From the NCBI RefSeq assembly GCF_018129405.1, contig NZ_JAFCLP010000001.1:1-64000 (forward strand): 64,000 nucleotides of DNA, in the 5' to 3' direction. Positions 8,198 through 16,109 of this stretch are shown here, piece after piece. This DNA comes from Bradyrhizobium iriomotense (lineage in GTDB: Bacteria > Pseudomonadota > Alphaproteobacteria > Rhizobiales > Xanthobacteraceae). Each line of letters starts with the position of its first letter. Positions within the stretch are counted from its first letter, which is position 1. The position numbers and the translations under genes are program-made. The notes under the pieces were generated by a model, which had not been told where the DNA came from, searched no databases, and saw only the letters and a program-made list of their open reading frames with translations.

Positions 8198-8557
8198 ATG
8201 CGAGGCACTTCATACATTCTGGCGGCTGCGGCGCTTCTTGGGATCGGCACCCTCGTGACATCAGGATCAGCCGTTGCCGGCGGAACGCGGATGGGAACGG
8301 GCGGCCTTCCCACCGTCGAAAATGCGTGGGGGTTTGGATACGGCCAGGGCCCGTCCTTCTATGGACAGTATGCGCCCCTTGCGGAAGACAGCTACGTCTT
8401 CAGTTACGAGTATCCTGTCTTTGCAGGCCGCGACGTGCGAGCGATCGCCGTCGACCTCTCCAATTCGCGCTTTCGGCACCGCCCGGTCGCCGGCCCTGGA
8501 ATTATCTACTACCGCGGCCAGTATCCCCGCCCGTACCGCATGAACCAATATTGGTGA
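8198..8557 (+). CDS. Small secreted Gly/Tyr-rich protein, unknown function
   Basis: This 119-residue protein starts at an ATG preceded by GAGAGGAG, a strong ribosome-binding site. The signal peptide is MRGTSYILAAAALLGIGTL with cleavage near AVA-G. The mature part is rich in Gly and Tyr (WGFGYGQGPSFYGQY, YVFSYEYPVFAGR) and ends RPYRMNQYW, a surface- or envelope-type composition without cysteines. The family is unknown. The gene has its own 160-bp upstream region and converges with the next gene. Confidence 0.75.
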   Translation: MRGTSYILAAAALLGIGTLVTSGSAVAGGTRMGTGGLPTVENAWGFGYGQGPSFYGQYAPLAEDSYVFSYEYPVFAGRDVRAIAVDLSNSRFRHRPVAGPGIIYYRGQYPRPYRMNQYW

Positions 8558-8577
8558 GCTGATCGACGGAGCTCCCT

Positions 8578-8598
8578 GCGCGGCCACCAGCGCCGCGC
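8578..8598. terminator. Possible hairpin between convergent genes
   Basis: GCGCGG and CCGCGC arms enclose a 9-base loop between the stop codons at 8557 (+) and 8615 (-). No T-run follows, so its role as a terminator is uncertain. Confidence 0.3.
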
Positions 8599-8614
8599 GG
8601 GCGAAGAAGACGCG

Positions 8615-8947
8615 TCATCCCTCGTCTGCTTGCGCGTCCCCGTTGGGGCGATCCGGGGTCTCTTTCAATTTATGCACGCGCTTGCTGACCAATCCCTTGA
8701 TCGCATCGTAAGCTTCGAGCAAAGGCGGCGTTAACGAGAAGAAAGCGCCAAGCGCAATTGCGATGACGACATGCCGTAGCAAGACGCTCTCGTCCTGAGT
8801 TTCAGTCGTGCCGGATTTCATCCCGATTGCGACGCCCGACCCTCTGGCGACGTTCGCCGTCCGCGGCCTACGCGGCGGAATCATCACCACGACGAAGAGA
8901 ACGTTAATCAGCAACCAAATGCCGAGAATGATGAACAGCGTCCTCAT
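8615..8947 (-). CDS. Small membrane protein, unknown function
   Basis: This 110-residue protein has an N-terminal transmembrane helix (LFIILGIWLLINVLFVVVMI). A basic Pro/Arg loop follows, then a second hydrophobic segment (LLRHVVIAIALGAFFSLTPPLL) and a charged C-terminal tail (LKETPDRPNGDAQADEG). The upstream 270 bp separate it from the PilZ gene ending at 9216. No family is recognised. Confidence 0.6.
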   Translation of the reverse strand: MRTLFIILGIWLLINVLFVVVMIPPRRPRTANVARGSGVAIGMKSGTTETQDESVLLRHVVIAIALGAFFSLTPPLLEAYDAIKGLVSKRVHKLKETPDRPNGDAQADEG

Positions 8948-9215
8948 TCGTAAAATCCAAAAAATCGATACGGATAAATCTTCGATATCCGAGGGCTAAA
9001 TGTGCCCATGGACCAGTCACAGTTGTCCAGGCCACTCCCTGATGCAAGCCTAAATCTTGGTCGTTAAATATTAAATATGCCAATAAAACGTGATCGGCGC
9101 GGCGGCCCGGGTTTCCCTGGCCCCGGCATGGGCTTCCGATTTTCGGTCTGAACGGCAGTCTTCTCGAACACGAAGCGACCTGCCGCGCATTGCTGGTATC
9201 GCGATCGTGCAATCC

Positions 9216-9464
9216 TCAATCCAGGAACTCGACACCGATACGATTTCCGCTGGACCAGACGACGCGGCAATCCCGGACGATGCGATCCTTCTCCAGCATC
9301 AGCTTGATGCGGGGTCTGACGTAGACCTTGTCCGCCATCTCGATGGCGGCGCCATAATCGGAGAGACTGACGACGCGGCATCGCATGCTGGATCCGTCAC
9401 CTGCGATGTATGCGACCTCGTCAACCGTTGCGCGCTGCTGTCTGCGACGCTCCTCCACGACCAC
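9216..9464 (-). CDS. PilZ-domain protein
   Basis: This 82-residue single-domain protein starts with ERRRQQRATV, close to the PilZ R-x3-R signature that contacts c-di-GMP. Later come SLSDYGAAIEM (matching the D/N-x-S-x2-G position in pattern) and VVWSSGNRIGVEFLD, the typical PilZ end. It probably binds c-di-GMP or is a close relative. The GTG start at 9464 directly abuts the stop codon of the preceding PilZ gene, with AGAGG upstream, so translation is probably coupled. It lies 1.5 kb from the Tad pilus genes, so control of pilus or adhesion is possible but not shown. Confidence 0.8.
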   Translation of the reverse strand: MVVEERRRQQRATVDEVAYIAGDGSSMRCRVVSLSDYGAAIEMADKVYVRPRIKLMLEKDRIVRDCRVVWSSGNRIGVEFLD

Positions 9465-9764
9465 TCACCTCTTGCTCAAGTTCTTGCCGCGCAGGAAGTG
9501 GACTCCAATGTTGTCGCCGTTGATCCAGGCCAGTTCGCAGCGGCGGAAGGCCGCTCCGGTCGTCGAAAGCAGCAGGAAAAACTCCTTCAGCGCAAGCCCC
9601 TCGATCGACCCGTCGATCTTGAGCTTCGCTCCGGCTTCGGCCACGTCGGTCATCTTACATTGACGGCTCCACGTACCGTCGATGGCCACCATGTGCACGT
9701 CGACGCCGCGCGAGAACTCGATACGTGCCGTTCCACGTTTTTCGGGTGGTAGTGAACCAGACAT
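9465..9764 (-). CDS. PilZ-domain protein
   Basis: This 99-residue protein has the PilZ pattern. It begins PEKRGTARIEFSRG, an incomplete R-x3-R motif (KRGTAR). The middle is MTDVAEAGAKLKIDG in place of D-x-S-x2-G, and it ends CELAWINGDNIGVHFL. The second signature is S-to-A substituted (DVAEAG), so c-di-GMP affinity may be reduced or lost. It is the first gene of a two-gene unit with the downstream PilZ gene. It is preceded by an 800-bp non-coding stretch that must contain the promoter. No clear ribosome-binding site is visible. Confidence 0.75.
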   Translation of the reverse strand: MSGSLPPEKRGTARIEFSRGVDVHMVAIDGTWSRQCKMTDVAEAGAKLKIDGSIEGLALKEFFLLLSTTGAAFRRCELAWINGDNIGVHFLRGKNLSKR

Positions 9765-10046
9765 GTCAGGACGAAACCCGGATTTGAAAATTCAATCGAG
9801 TCGCAGCTCGCCACCTGCCGGACAAACCTGGCCCGCCGGCGCGAGACGCCCTTACGAAATCATGCACCCTTCGGCCGCCGGCCGAAGCACGCGCCATTGA
9901 AATTGCGCGTCGTCCCCATAGTGCGGGACAAAAATTCAGGAAAGGCTAATGGGCCTGTCGGATTTCGGCAAATCGCAACCGGGTTCTCCGGCTGCGGCGG
10001 CCCGGGGCGCAAAACCGGATTGAACACTCGCAACGCCCCGCCCTTA

Positions 10047-10072
10047 GCCGAATTTACGATCGTAAATTCGGC
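10047..10072. promoter_or_regulatory. 26-bp perfect palindrome, possible operator
   Basis: The half-site GCCGAATTTACGA is followed immediately by its exact reverse complement. The A+T-rich core stands out in a GC-rich context. A related half (atcgtaaaat) lies just beyond, about 20 bp from the equivalent position. It lies about 290 bp upstream of the first PilZ gene. It is a candidate binding site for a dimeric regulator; the regulator is unknown. Confidence 0.4.
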
Positions 10073-10279
10073 ATCAGCCATCGTAAAATCGACTTAACTC
10101 GATTTTGGGTTCCGGTAATCCTGCGGATTTCAGGCAGGGTTCCATGGTGCTACGGTTCCATCGCGAGCGACGGAACCCTGCCAGCCCCGGGTAGAACGGC
10201 GCCGCAAACGACCTTGGCCCGCCTCCACCGCCCTTTTTGCCGGAGGCGGGCTTCCTTTCCATTTACCTGCCCAAACTGA

Positions 10280-10306
10280 AAGGGGCCGCTCAAAGAGCGG
10301 CCCCTT
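10280..10306 (-). terminator. Rho-independent-type terminator
   Basis: There is a 12-bp perfect stem, including arms aggggccgctc and gagcggcccct, with a 3-base loop. Read on the minus strand it is followed by TTCAGTTT. It lies downstream of the membrane-protein gene ending at 10569, although 260 bp away. Confidence 0.5.
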
Positions 10307-10568
10307 GCCGGTTGAAATGATTGTCCGTACTGAAATTCCAGCCCCGGCATCAACACCCTAGCGGTACTGAAGTGCCATGTGGATTCCGTTCGACTACGGT
10401 GAACAATACTGCCGTAATTTCAGGGCGGTCCCGGACGCCAAGGCCAGGTTCGCCAGAGAAACCAGGGGTCAGCGCGCAGGCGGGGGCGCGGCCGCTGATC
10501 TGCTCCACCGCGTTCGCATCGTCGGGCGCCGCCAGCTCGCCTTCACCTGATCGGAAAGCGCTTCGAAA

Positions 10569-11102
10569 TCAATCGAGCTCGTGGACGATGCGGGAGCTTC
10601 CCCGCAACCGACGAACCAGAGCACCGATTTCCTGATGAACGGCGCGGAAATACAGCAGATGCGTGATTGCAAAGGACAGCATGCAAGTGCCGAGGATGGT
10701 CGCCATCACGAACAGCCCCCCCGATGGGACCGCAATGGTCTCGAGCGACGCCTGTCGGAGGGTCGGCATGCCAACCTGCCAGGATGCCACCAGAAACACG
10801 GCGTAGGCTGCGCTGAGATGCGTTGCGATCGTGAAGAGCGGCCGGGATTTGGCAGCGAGCCCCAGACAGGCAAGCACGAAGATCGGAAGCGCAAGTCCGA
10901 ACAGTTGAAAACCATCGACGCCGACGAAATAGCTCAGATAGGCATCGCTTCGCTGGAAGATGCCGAACAGCTTGAGATTGATGAACCAGAGTATCTCGGA
11001 GCTCGGGGCGTATTCAAGCGCGCGCACGGCGAGTTCGGCGCTCAGCGTGGCGGCAAAAAGTGCCAACGGCCCGAGAAATTGCAATTTAAACAGCCGGTTC
11101 AT
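10569..11102 (-). CDS. Integral membrane protein, unknown function
   Basis: This protein of about 177 residues has four hydrophobic segments: FLGPLALFAATLSAELAV, FQLFGLALPIFVLACLGLAA, FTIATHLSAAYAVFLVASW and GLFVMATILGTCMLSFAITH. It ends in a basic cytoplasmic-looking tail (ALVRRLRGSSRIVHELD). The start MNRLFKLQF is preferred to an ATG four codons upstream, but neither has a good ribosome-binding site. It is the gene immediately downstream of tadD on the same strand (105 bp gap), so it could be the last gene of the Tad unit. No family is recognised. Confidence 0.6.
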   Translation of the reverse strand: MNRLFKLQFLGPLALFAATLSAELAVRALEYAPSSEILWFINLKLFGIFQRSDAYLSYFVGVDGFQLFGLALPIFVLACLGLAAKSRPLFTIATHLSAAYAVFLVASWQVGMPTLRQASLETIAVPSGGLFVMATILGTCMLSFAITHLLYFRAVHQEIGALVRRLRGSSRIVHELD

Positions 11103-11207
11103 CCGACAAGCCATACGTTAAAGACGTTGAGCTTGTCTTAAAGGGTCCCCTGGACCGCGCCGGCGGGCTTGATCAGCCCTAAGCAATCACAAAATGCGGT
11201 TTATGAT

Positions 11208-11744
11208 TCACGGCTGATTGTTCGGCGGCCGTTCGATGAACCGGCGGCTGCCATTGAGAAGCTCGAGGTTATTGGCGATGACCGGATTGCCCGGGTCGAG
11301 CGAGTAGGCTTTCTCGAACTTGCGCCGCGCCGCGCTCAGGTTGCCGCGCAGCATGTAGGAATAGCCCTGATCGTTCAGGATCTGCACGGTCTCGCCGCCG
11401 AGGCGGATCGCCTGGGCGTAGGCCTGGTCGGCCAGATCGAAGCGGCGCAACCGGTCATAGCTCGCCGCAAGACCGATCCAGGCGGTCAGGTCCTTCGGGG
11501 ACTTCTCGACGCCATCTCTAAAATAGCGGTTGGCAATGCCGTAATTGCCGCGGTTGAAGTGCTCGAGCCCCAGCCGCACCGGCTCGTCCGACGGATAATA
11601 TTTGACGTCGGTCGGCTCCTGAACGGGGTCCGGGCCGCCGGCGTCGACGGGCGCGACGATCGCGGCCTGCCTCAGCGTGTAGTCGCACGCGGCAAGGCCG
11701 GTCGCGAGCCAGCAACAGGTCAGCATCAGAAATAGACGCCGCAT
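11208..11744 (-). CDS. tadD: TadD-like TPR lipoprotein of the Tad pilus
   Basis: This 178-residue protein starts at an ATG with AAGG upstream. The signal peptide ends in a lipobox (LATGLAAC), so it is a predicted lipoprotein. Two to three tetratricopeptide repeats follow (ALEHFNRGNYGIANRYFRDG-like, GLAASYDRLRRFDLADQAYA, DQGYSYMLRGNLSAARRKFE). In Tad systems TadD is an outer-membrane-linked lipoprotein that supports secretin assembly and pilus formation. It is the last clearly Tad-related gene in the transcription order, about 110 bp after a short lipoprotein gene. Confidence 0.85.
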   Translation of the reverse strand: MRRLFLMLTCCWLATGLAACDYTLRQAAIVAPVDAGGPDPVQEPTDVKYYPSDEPVRLGLEHFNRGNYGIANRYFRDGVEKSPKDLTAWIGLAASYDRLRRFDLADQAYAQAIRLGGETVQILNDQGYSYMLRGNLSAARRKFEKAYSLDPGNPVIANNLELLNGSRRFIERPPNNQP

Positions 11745-11852
11745 CAGTCCTTGTCCCCCGCCGGATCGCAGCGGCCTCCGCCAGCCCCCAGCAAAATGCT
11801 GCAAAACAACCCCATGCACAGTAGACTTGTCATTGAAATGATTTGAGTTTTT

Positions 11853-12251
11853 TTATCTTGCTGCAGGCCCACCCACCGGTACCGAGATACCGGAAGACGC
11901 ACCAGCTCCCAAACCTTGCACGTCGATGCTCTGAGTCGGCGTGGGCCGTACCCCCATTTGCTTCGTCGCATCGCTGATGTCGGGAAGCTGATCCACGGGC
12001 TGTTTCGTGTTGCCATAGCGCGTGACCGCAGCGCCGGCGCGGCGCGCATCGGTCGCGATCCGGGTGTCGCCGACATAGCGCGGCCATGGCGTGATGGTGT
12101 GGGTGACGGCGTTGACCTGCTTGGCGTCGCCGGCGCTCATGGTGATGGTGTCGGAGCGCTGGAAGTAGCGGTCCACCTCGTCATGCCCGGCGAGCCCGTA
12201 ACATCCCCCGAGCAGGAGGGGCGCGCACAGAGCCAGATACCTGATGGTCAT
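11853..12251 (-). CDS. Tad-locus lipoprotein (in place of CpaD?)
   Basis: This 132-residue protein starts MTIRYLALCAPLLLGGCYG, a clear lipoprotein signal with lipobox LLGGC. The mature part has HDEVDRYFQRSDTITMSAGDAKQVN, then a conserved-looking TPWPRYVGDTRI, and a Pro/Gly-rich end. It begins 12 bp after the secretin gene, so it is in the same operon. Its position matches that of CpaD, the secretin-partner lipoprotein. However, it is much shorter than the usual CpaD of about 200-250 residues and I cannot see the rest of that family's pattern. The role as a secretin-associated lipoprotein is inferred. Confidence 0.7.
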   Translation of the reverse strand: MTIRYLALCAPLLLGGCYGLAGHDEVDRYFQRSDTITMSAGDAKQVNAVTHTITPWPRYVGDTRIATDARRAGAAVTRYGNTKQPVDQLPDISDATKQMGVRPTPTQSIDVQGLGAGASSGISVPVGGPAAR

Positions 12252-12263
12252 CTCTCGCGTCCT

Positions 12264-13919
12264 TCAATTGAGGGTTTTCACGACGGGCTGGTCGGCTGCC
12301 GCGGCCGGAGGCGGAACCGGCGTCCTGAGCTCGGGCGCGATGATATGGCCGTACGGCCCCTTCACCTCGCCGCCGGAATTGACGTAGTCGTCGTAACGCT
12401 TGCGGACTTCCATCTGGCCGTTGAGGAAGAAATCGACGTCGTTGGCCGGCAGGCGCGAATCGAGCGGCGAGGCCAGTTGCTGCCCCGGCGCTGCCGGCGC
12501 AACCAGGCGCGGCGTCACGATGATGACGAGATCGGTTTCCTGCTGCTGATAGGACTTGCTGCTGAACAAGCTTCCAATCACCGGCACCGAGCCGATCCAG
12601 GGCAGTTGCGAGACGTCCTGGCGGTTGCGGGTCTGGAGCAGGCCGGCGATGGCGAAGCTCTGGCCGTCGCGCAATTCGACCGTGGTGCGCGCGTCGCGGC
12701 GGGTCAATGCCGGGACCGTCGTGCCCTGAATCGTCACCGCGTTCTGGAAATCGAGTTCGCTGACAGATGGCTCAACCCGAAGATTGATCACACCGCGCGA
12801 GAGAACCGTGGGAACGAAGGCCAGCTCGACACCGAACTTCTTGTATTCGATCGAAACCGTCGGAAACCCCGCCACCGACTGGGTCGGTATTGGCACTGGA
12901 AACTCGCCACCGGCCAGAAAGCGCGCGGCGTCCCCGGAAAGCGTTGTCAAGTTCGGCTCGGCCAGCCGGCGTGCCAATCCCTTGGTTTCCAACGCAGAGA
13001 TCAGCAGGTCTACTGAGCCACCTCCGCTTGTCCTGACGATACTGGTCAGCAAGCTTCCGAACGGGGCCGGAGCGACGCCGCCCGCGGTGCCAATGAGTGT
13101 CTGTGCGGTTCCAAGAATGGGAAGGCTTCCCGTCGGGGGAGAACCGACGGCGCCTCCGCCAGTGCCGAGGGCGCCATTGGCGGTATTGATACCGCCGATC
13201 GGTGCGCGGCCCACCCGCGTGGCGCCGCCGAGCCCTGTATTTCCGACGTTCGTCCCATTGGCATTCGCCGCATAGAGATTGACGCCGATGTCGCGCCCAG
13301 CGTCCCGACTGACCTCGAGGAAGCGCACTTCGAGCATCACCTGCTGCGGTGCCGCGACGCTCATTGCATTGACGACGGTGCCGCCCTTGCCGACCGTGCC
13401 GGTCGCAATCGCCATCGCCCGCTCGGCGGCGACGGCATCGACGACCGTTCCGTTCAACACCACCTGCCCCTCGGACGAGGAGACGCGAATGCCGGGGGAG
13501 CCGGTGCTGGCGCGGATGTTCTGCTGCAGGCTGTTGGTGTCGATGGCGACCTCGACATCGAGGATGCCGATCTGCTTCATCGAGGAGTCGAGCAAAATGA
13601 CGTTGGTGGTGCCGGTCTGCTTGCCCTGGATGTAGATCAGGTGATCGCTCAGCGACTTCACGTCGGCGATGTCGGACGAGCCGGCAACGATGGTCGCAAA
13701 GGCCTGATCGACCCGGAAGGTCCTGGACTTGTTGACGATCACCTTCACGCGCTGGACGTCGTTCATCTCGCTGACGAAGACGCCACCAGGGGAAACCCGC
13801 CGGTCGGCGGCGCCCACGTGGTCCGCGGAACCGACCAAGGCAAGGCCGGCGCCCAAAGCCAACACGCTCAGCGCGCAACGCCTGCTTCCGGCCCCAATGA
13901 AAACGCGACGGCCACCCAT
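12264..13919 (-). CDS. cpaC: CpaC/RcpA outer-membrane secretin of the Tad pilus
   Basis: This 551-residue protein starts at an ATG with AAGGGG seven bases upstream, chosen over a TTG two codons earlier. A signal-like hydrophobic stretch (LSVLALGAGLALVGSADHV) is followed by the pilus-assembly N-domain (VIVNKSRTFRVDQAFATI...VILLDSSMKQIGILDVEV). Next is a BON-like segment (VSSSEGQVVLNGTVVDAVAAERA). The secretin domain near residues 300-500 contains EPSVSELDFQNAV, RDARTTVELRDGQSFAIAGL and LPWIGSVPVIGSLF, with ETDLVIIVTPRLV near the end. It forms the outer-membrane channel for Flp pili. It is separated from the upstream tadE-like gene by 430 bp, so it probably has its own promoter. Confidence 0.93.
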   Translation of the reverse strand: MGGRRVFIGAGSRRCALSVLALGAGLALVGSADHVGAADRRVSPGGVFVSEMNDVQRVKVIVNKSRTFRVDQAFATIVAGSSDIADVKSLSDHLIYIQGKQTGTTNVILLDSSMKQIGILDVEVAIDTNSLQQNIRASTGSPGIRVSSSEGQVVLNGTVVDAVAAERAMAIATGTVGKGGTVVNAMSVAAPQQVMLEVRFLEVSRDAGRDIGVNLYAANANGTNVGNTGLGGATRVGRAPIGGINTANGALGTGGGAVGSPPTGSLPILGTAQTLIGTAGGVAPAPFGSLLTSIVRTSGGGSVDLLISALETKGLARRLAEPNLTTLSGDAARFLAGGEFPVPIPTQSVAGFPTVSIEYKKFGVELAFVPTVLSRGVINLRVEPSVSELDFQNAVTIQGTTVPALTRRDARTTVELRDGQSFAIAGLLQTRNRQDVSQLPWIGSVPVIGSLFSSKSYQQQETDLVIIVTPRLVAPAAPGQQLASPLDSRLPANDVDFFLNGQMEVRKRYDDYVNSGGEVKGPYGHIIAPELRTPVPPPAAAADQPVVKTLN

Positions 13920-14350
13920 TTCCAAACCCCTTGCCGCATTCTACGGCTGTCCCCGACAATGCACTCCCGGGCGCTTCAGCAACTCTCCTTCGTACGCAAC
14001 GCCACAGAGCTTACAATTCGTTCCACTACAAACCGTTACCGGGTATTCCCGGCCGTTACGTCAGGCCTAAAATCATTCCCCGCATCCGCCCGGGGGCCAA
14101 GGCCGCCGGCCGCGCAAAGCAGCACCGGGATCATCATCAATCCTGCAGTGCATTGGCAAGGTGAGACCCTCGCCACAGTGCGGCAATGCCACAGAAAACT
14201 GATTAATGTTGCCCTCGGGCACCACTTCTTGTTGCCGATTCGCAGCACATTGGCCGTTACGATGCCTACAATCTGCGGATGCTATCGCATCGCAGAGCCT
14301 ACCGCATCGCGGCGAACAGTGCTGCCCTCCCGGTAAATTTCAGACCATGG
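13920..14350. other. Intergenic gap upstream of the secretin gene
   Basis: No gene is supported on either strand. It lies between the tadE-like gene ending at 14351 and the secretin start, both on the minus strand. It probably contains the promoter for cpaC-lipoprotein-tadD. I found no perfect CtrA-type box here. Confidence 0.5.
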
Positions 14351-14779
14351 CTAGAACGGAACCTGGGTAGAGGCGCTCGGCGCGTCCAGGGACGAGCCCC
14401 AGATCGGCATCAGCATTTTGAAGCCCGGCTCAGACGCCGTCACCGTAAGCGAAGCGGCTCCCGTCGTCACATTCAGGGTCGGCGCGAGACCGCCTGCAAA
14501 CAGGAACGGCGCAACGTTTTTTTTGGCCGTCTCGGATGGCAGAGGGTCGCCGCTGCATGTGGGAGTCGTTCTTGCGATTACGGCATCCGTGTAGCACGTG
14601 CTGCCCGATGCGCCGACCATGGTGGCCCGAGCACCGGCATTCGCGAGCGCCCGCAGTGATTGCATGGTGATTGCATAACGTCCGAGATCGAAGATGGTGA
14701 ATACCAACGTGAAGAATGCCACGGCAACCAGACAAAACTCAAACGCCGCGACACCGCGCTGGTCGAGCCTTTTCATCAC
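14351..14779 (-). CDS. TadE-like minor pseudopilin
   Basis: In this 142-residue protein a short basic leader ends in DQRG, followed by VAAFEFCLVAVAFFTLVF. The glutamate at +5 and hydrophobic helix are typical of TadE/pseudopilin processing sites. The C-terminal part carries two cysteines (STCYTD, PTCSGD). TadE and TadF are processed by the prepilin peptidase and are needed for Flp pilus assembly. The start overlaps the preceding tadG stop by 4 bp. The coding strand contains an A8 run (14517-14524), slippage-prone in principle. Confidence 0.85.
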   Translation of the reverse strand: MMKRLDQRGVAAFEFCLVAVAFFTLVFTIFDLGRYAITMQSLRALANAGARATMVGASGSTCYTDAVIARTTPTCSGDPLPSETAKKNVAPFLFAGGLAPTLNVTTGAASLTVTASEPGFKMLMPIWGSSLDAPSASTQVPF

Positions 14780-16101
14780 TGCACCAATCGAACGATCTGG
14801 CTTTGAACCTTCACACTAGCGGGGCATCCCGAGTTGTCAAAGTTGGAGTTGCCAGCGAGGGTGATGCCTTTTGCAATGACTTCAACGCAAGTGTAAGACT
14901 GCGTGCTCCCCTGATAACTCACATCCGCATTGGGAAAATAGACGATACCGTTTAAGTAGTTCGCAGAATTTCCCGTTAGGCTGACGGTCTGATTTTTGTT
15001 GGTCTTTTCCGGATCATAAATTAGCAGCTGGCTCATCAGGCTGAGAACCGAAACCAATGCGGCCGGCACTTGGGTAGAGAGTACGGTGCTGGATGCTGTA
15101 ATCTGAATCAACGGACCACCGTTGATCGTCAGGGTTGATCCGGGAAGCAGTATCAAGGTGGCGGAGGATCCGGCTAGCGTCTTCAATGTAGTGCCACCGC
15201 CGATAGTCACGGGACCATTGAAGAAATACACCCCGTTAAGATTGTAGGTCTGATTCCCGAACTTGAATTTGTTGGCGCCATTGCCCATGTCGTTGTAGCA
15301 CTGATGAGTGGCGTCATAGGCCGTCAGAGTCGAGCCACATGAACCAGAGAAACTGCTCGTGCTGAGCGTCGACATCGCCGCATTCAAGCCGCTCAGCGGA
15401 TCCGGAACGGGCGGCGCATAGGTAATTGCCTTGCTGCATTGTCCGCCGCCGTTGTCATGGCAGTCTCCTTGTCCGGAGATTGATCCAGCCTTACTGACGT
15501 CGAGACCGTTACCGGTAAAGTTCAGGGAATTGGATTGCGTGCTGTTTGATGACAGGCCGCATTGTTGCGCCTGTACGGTTGTGCTTCCCTGAAATGCAAG
15601 TGGGTCCGAGAGAGTCAAGACGCAGGGGTTCGCCAGGATCTTGACTTGGGCGGTTGCCGTCGCGCCGATCGTCACAGAGGTTAATCCCAGGACTCTTGCC
15701 AGGTATGCCGGCTGTGTCTGGGAGACGGTGGCCTTAACCGCATCCGTGCCCTGAGGAGTGATCGTGACGTTCTGAGTGGTGCCGCTCGCAAGAGTGGTAC
15801 ACCGCCTACCCGGGTACGCGGTACCGTCGCCGGTGTTGCAGAAGGCGTTCTGTGACGCAAACTGCTTGCCGCGATAGTCCATGGATTGCGCATCAACAGT
15901 ACAGGCCGTCGGAGAAAGGGAGCAAGCCAACCACAAGCCGCCTGAATAGGCCGCCGCATCCGCGGCATTCTGCGCGTGTTGCTTGGTGACGTACCAGGAT
16001 CCCGCCTCGGCCCCAAGGGCAACGACTCCGATCAGCGGCACCAGGGCGATAACGGTTGCGAATGCGACCGAACCACGACGACAACGAAGCAGGTTACGCA
16101 T
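14776..16101 (-). CDS. tadG: TadG-like pilus assembly protein
   Basis: This 441-residue protein starts MRNLLRCRRGSVAFATVIALVPLIGVVALGAEAGSW; its N-terminal hydrophobic helix is preceded by basic residues and lacks the +5 Glu, as usual for TadG. The motif KQHAQNAADAAAYSGG is the hallmark of the TadG/TadE_G N-terminal region. The remainder is a Gly/Ser/Thr-rich, mostly extracytoplasmic domain with several cysteines (CGLSSNSTQS, CHDNGGGQCSK, SGSCGS), larger than a pseudopilin. The start at 16101 has AGGATG upstream and lies 8 bp after the upstream tadE-like gene. It is likely periplasmic, membrane-anchored and of structural or anchoring role. Confidence 0.85.
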   Translation of the reverse strand: MRNLLRCRRGSVAFATVIALVPLIGVVALGAEAGSWYVTKQHAQNAADAAAYSGGLWLACSLSPTACTVDAQSMDYRGKQFASQNAFCNTGDGTAYPGRRCTTLASGTTQNVTITPQGTDAVKATVSQTQPAYLARVLGLTSVTIGATATAQVKILANPCVLTLSDPLAFQGSTTVQAQQCGLSSNSTQSNSLNFTGNGLDVSKAGSISGQGDCHDNGGGQCSKAITYAPPVPDPLSGLNAAMSTLSTSSFSGSCGSTLTAYDATHQCYNDMGNGANKFKFGNQTYNLNGVYFFNGPVTIGGGTTLKTLAGSSATLILLPGSTLTINGGPLIQITASSTVLSTQVPAALVSVLSLMSQLLIYDPEKTNKNQTVSLTGNSANYLNGIVYFPNADVSYQGSTQSYTCVEVIAKGITLAGNSNFDNSGCPASVKVQSQIVRLVQ

Positions 16102-16109
16102 GGGACATC

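Larger units (their letters stand above)
9765..10568. other. Hairpin-rich intergenic region
   Basis: I see no convincing gene on either strand. The region holds a 26-bp perfect palindrome (10047-10072). A nearby partial direct repeat of its half-site follows (atcgtaaaat, about 10079-10088). A long-range hairpin has arms ggcagggttcc (10133-10143) and ggaaccctgcc (10172-10182). Another hairpin has arms gcccgcctcc (10217-10226) and ggaggcgggc (10242-10251), and a strong terminator-like hairpin is at 10280-10306. It could contain a small RNA, but no known RNA family is recognised. Confidence 0.5.

Noticed and set aside
9860-10081. Minus-strand frame of 73 codons over the palindrome region
   Set aside because: It has no ribosome-binding site, spans the palindrome and has no domain.
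10217-10251. Hairpin gcccgcctcc / ggaggcgggc as a separate terminator
   Set aside because: The loop is long (15 bases), the T-tract is poor and no gene ends near it on the plus strand. Kept only as part of the intergenic description.
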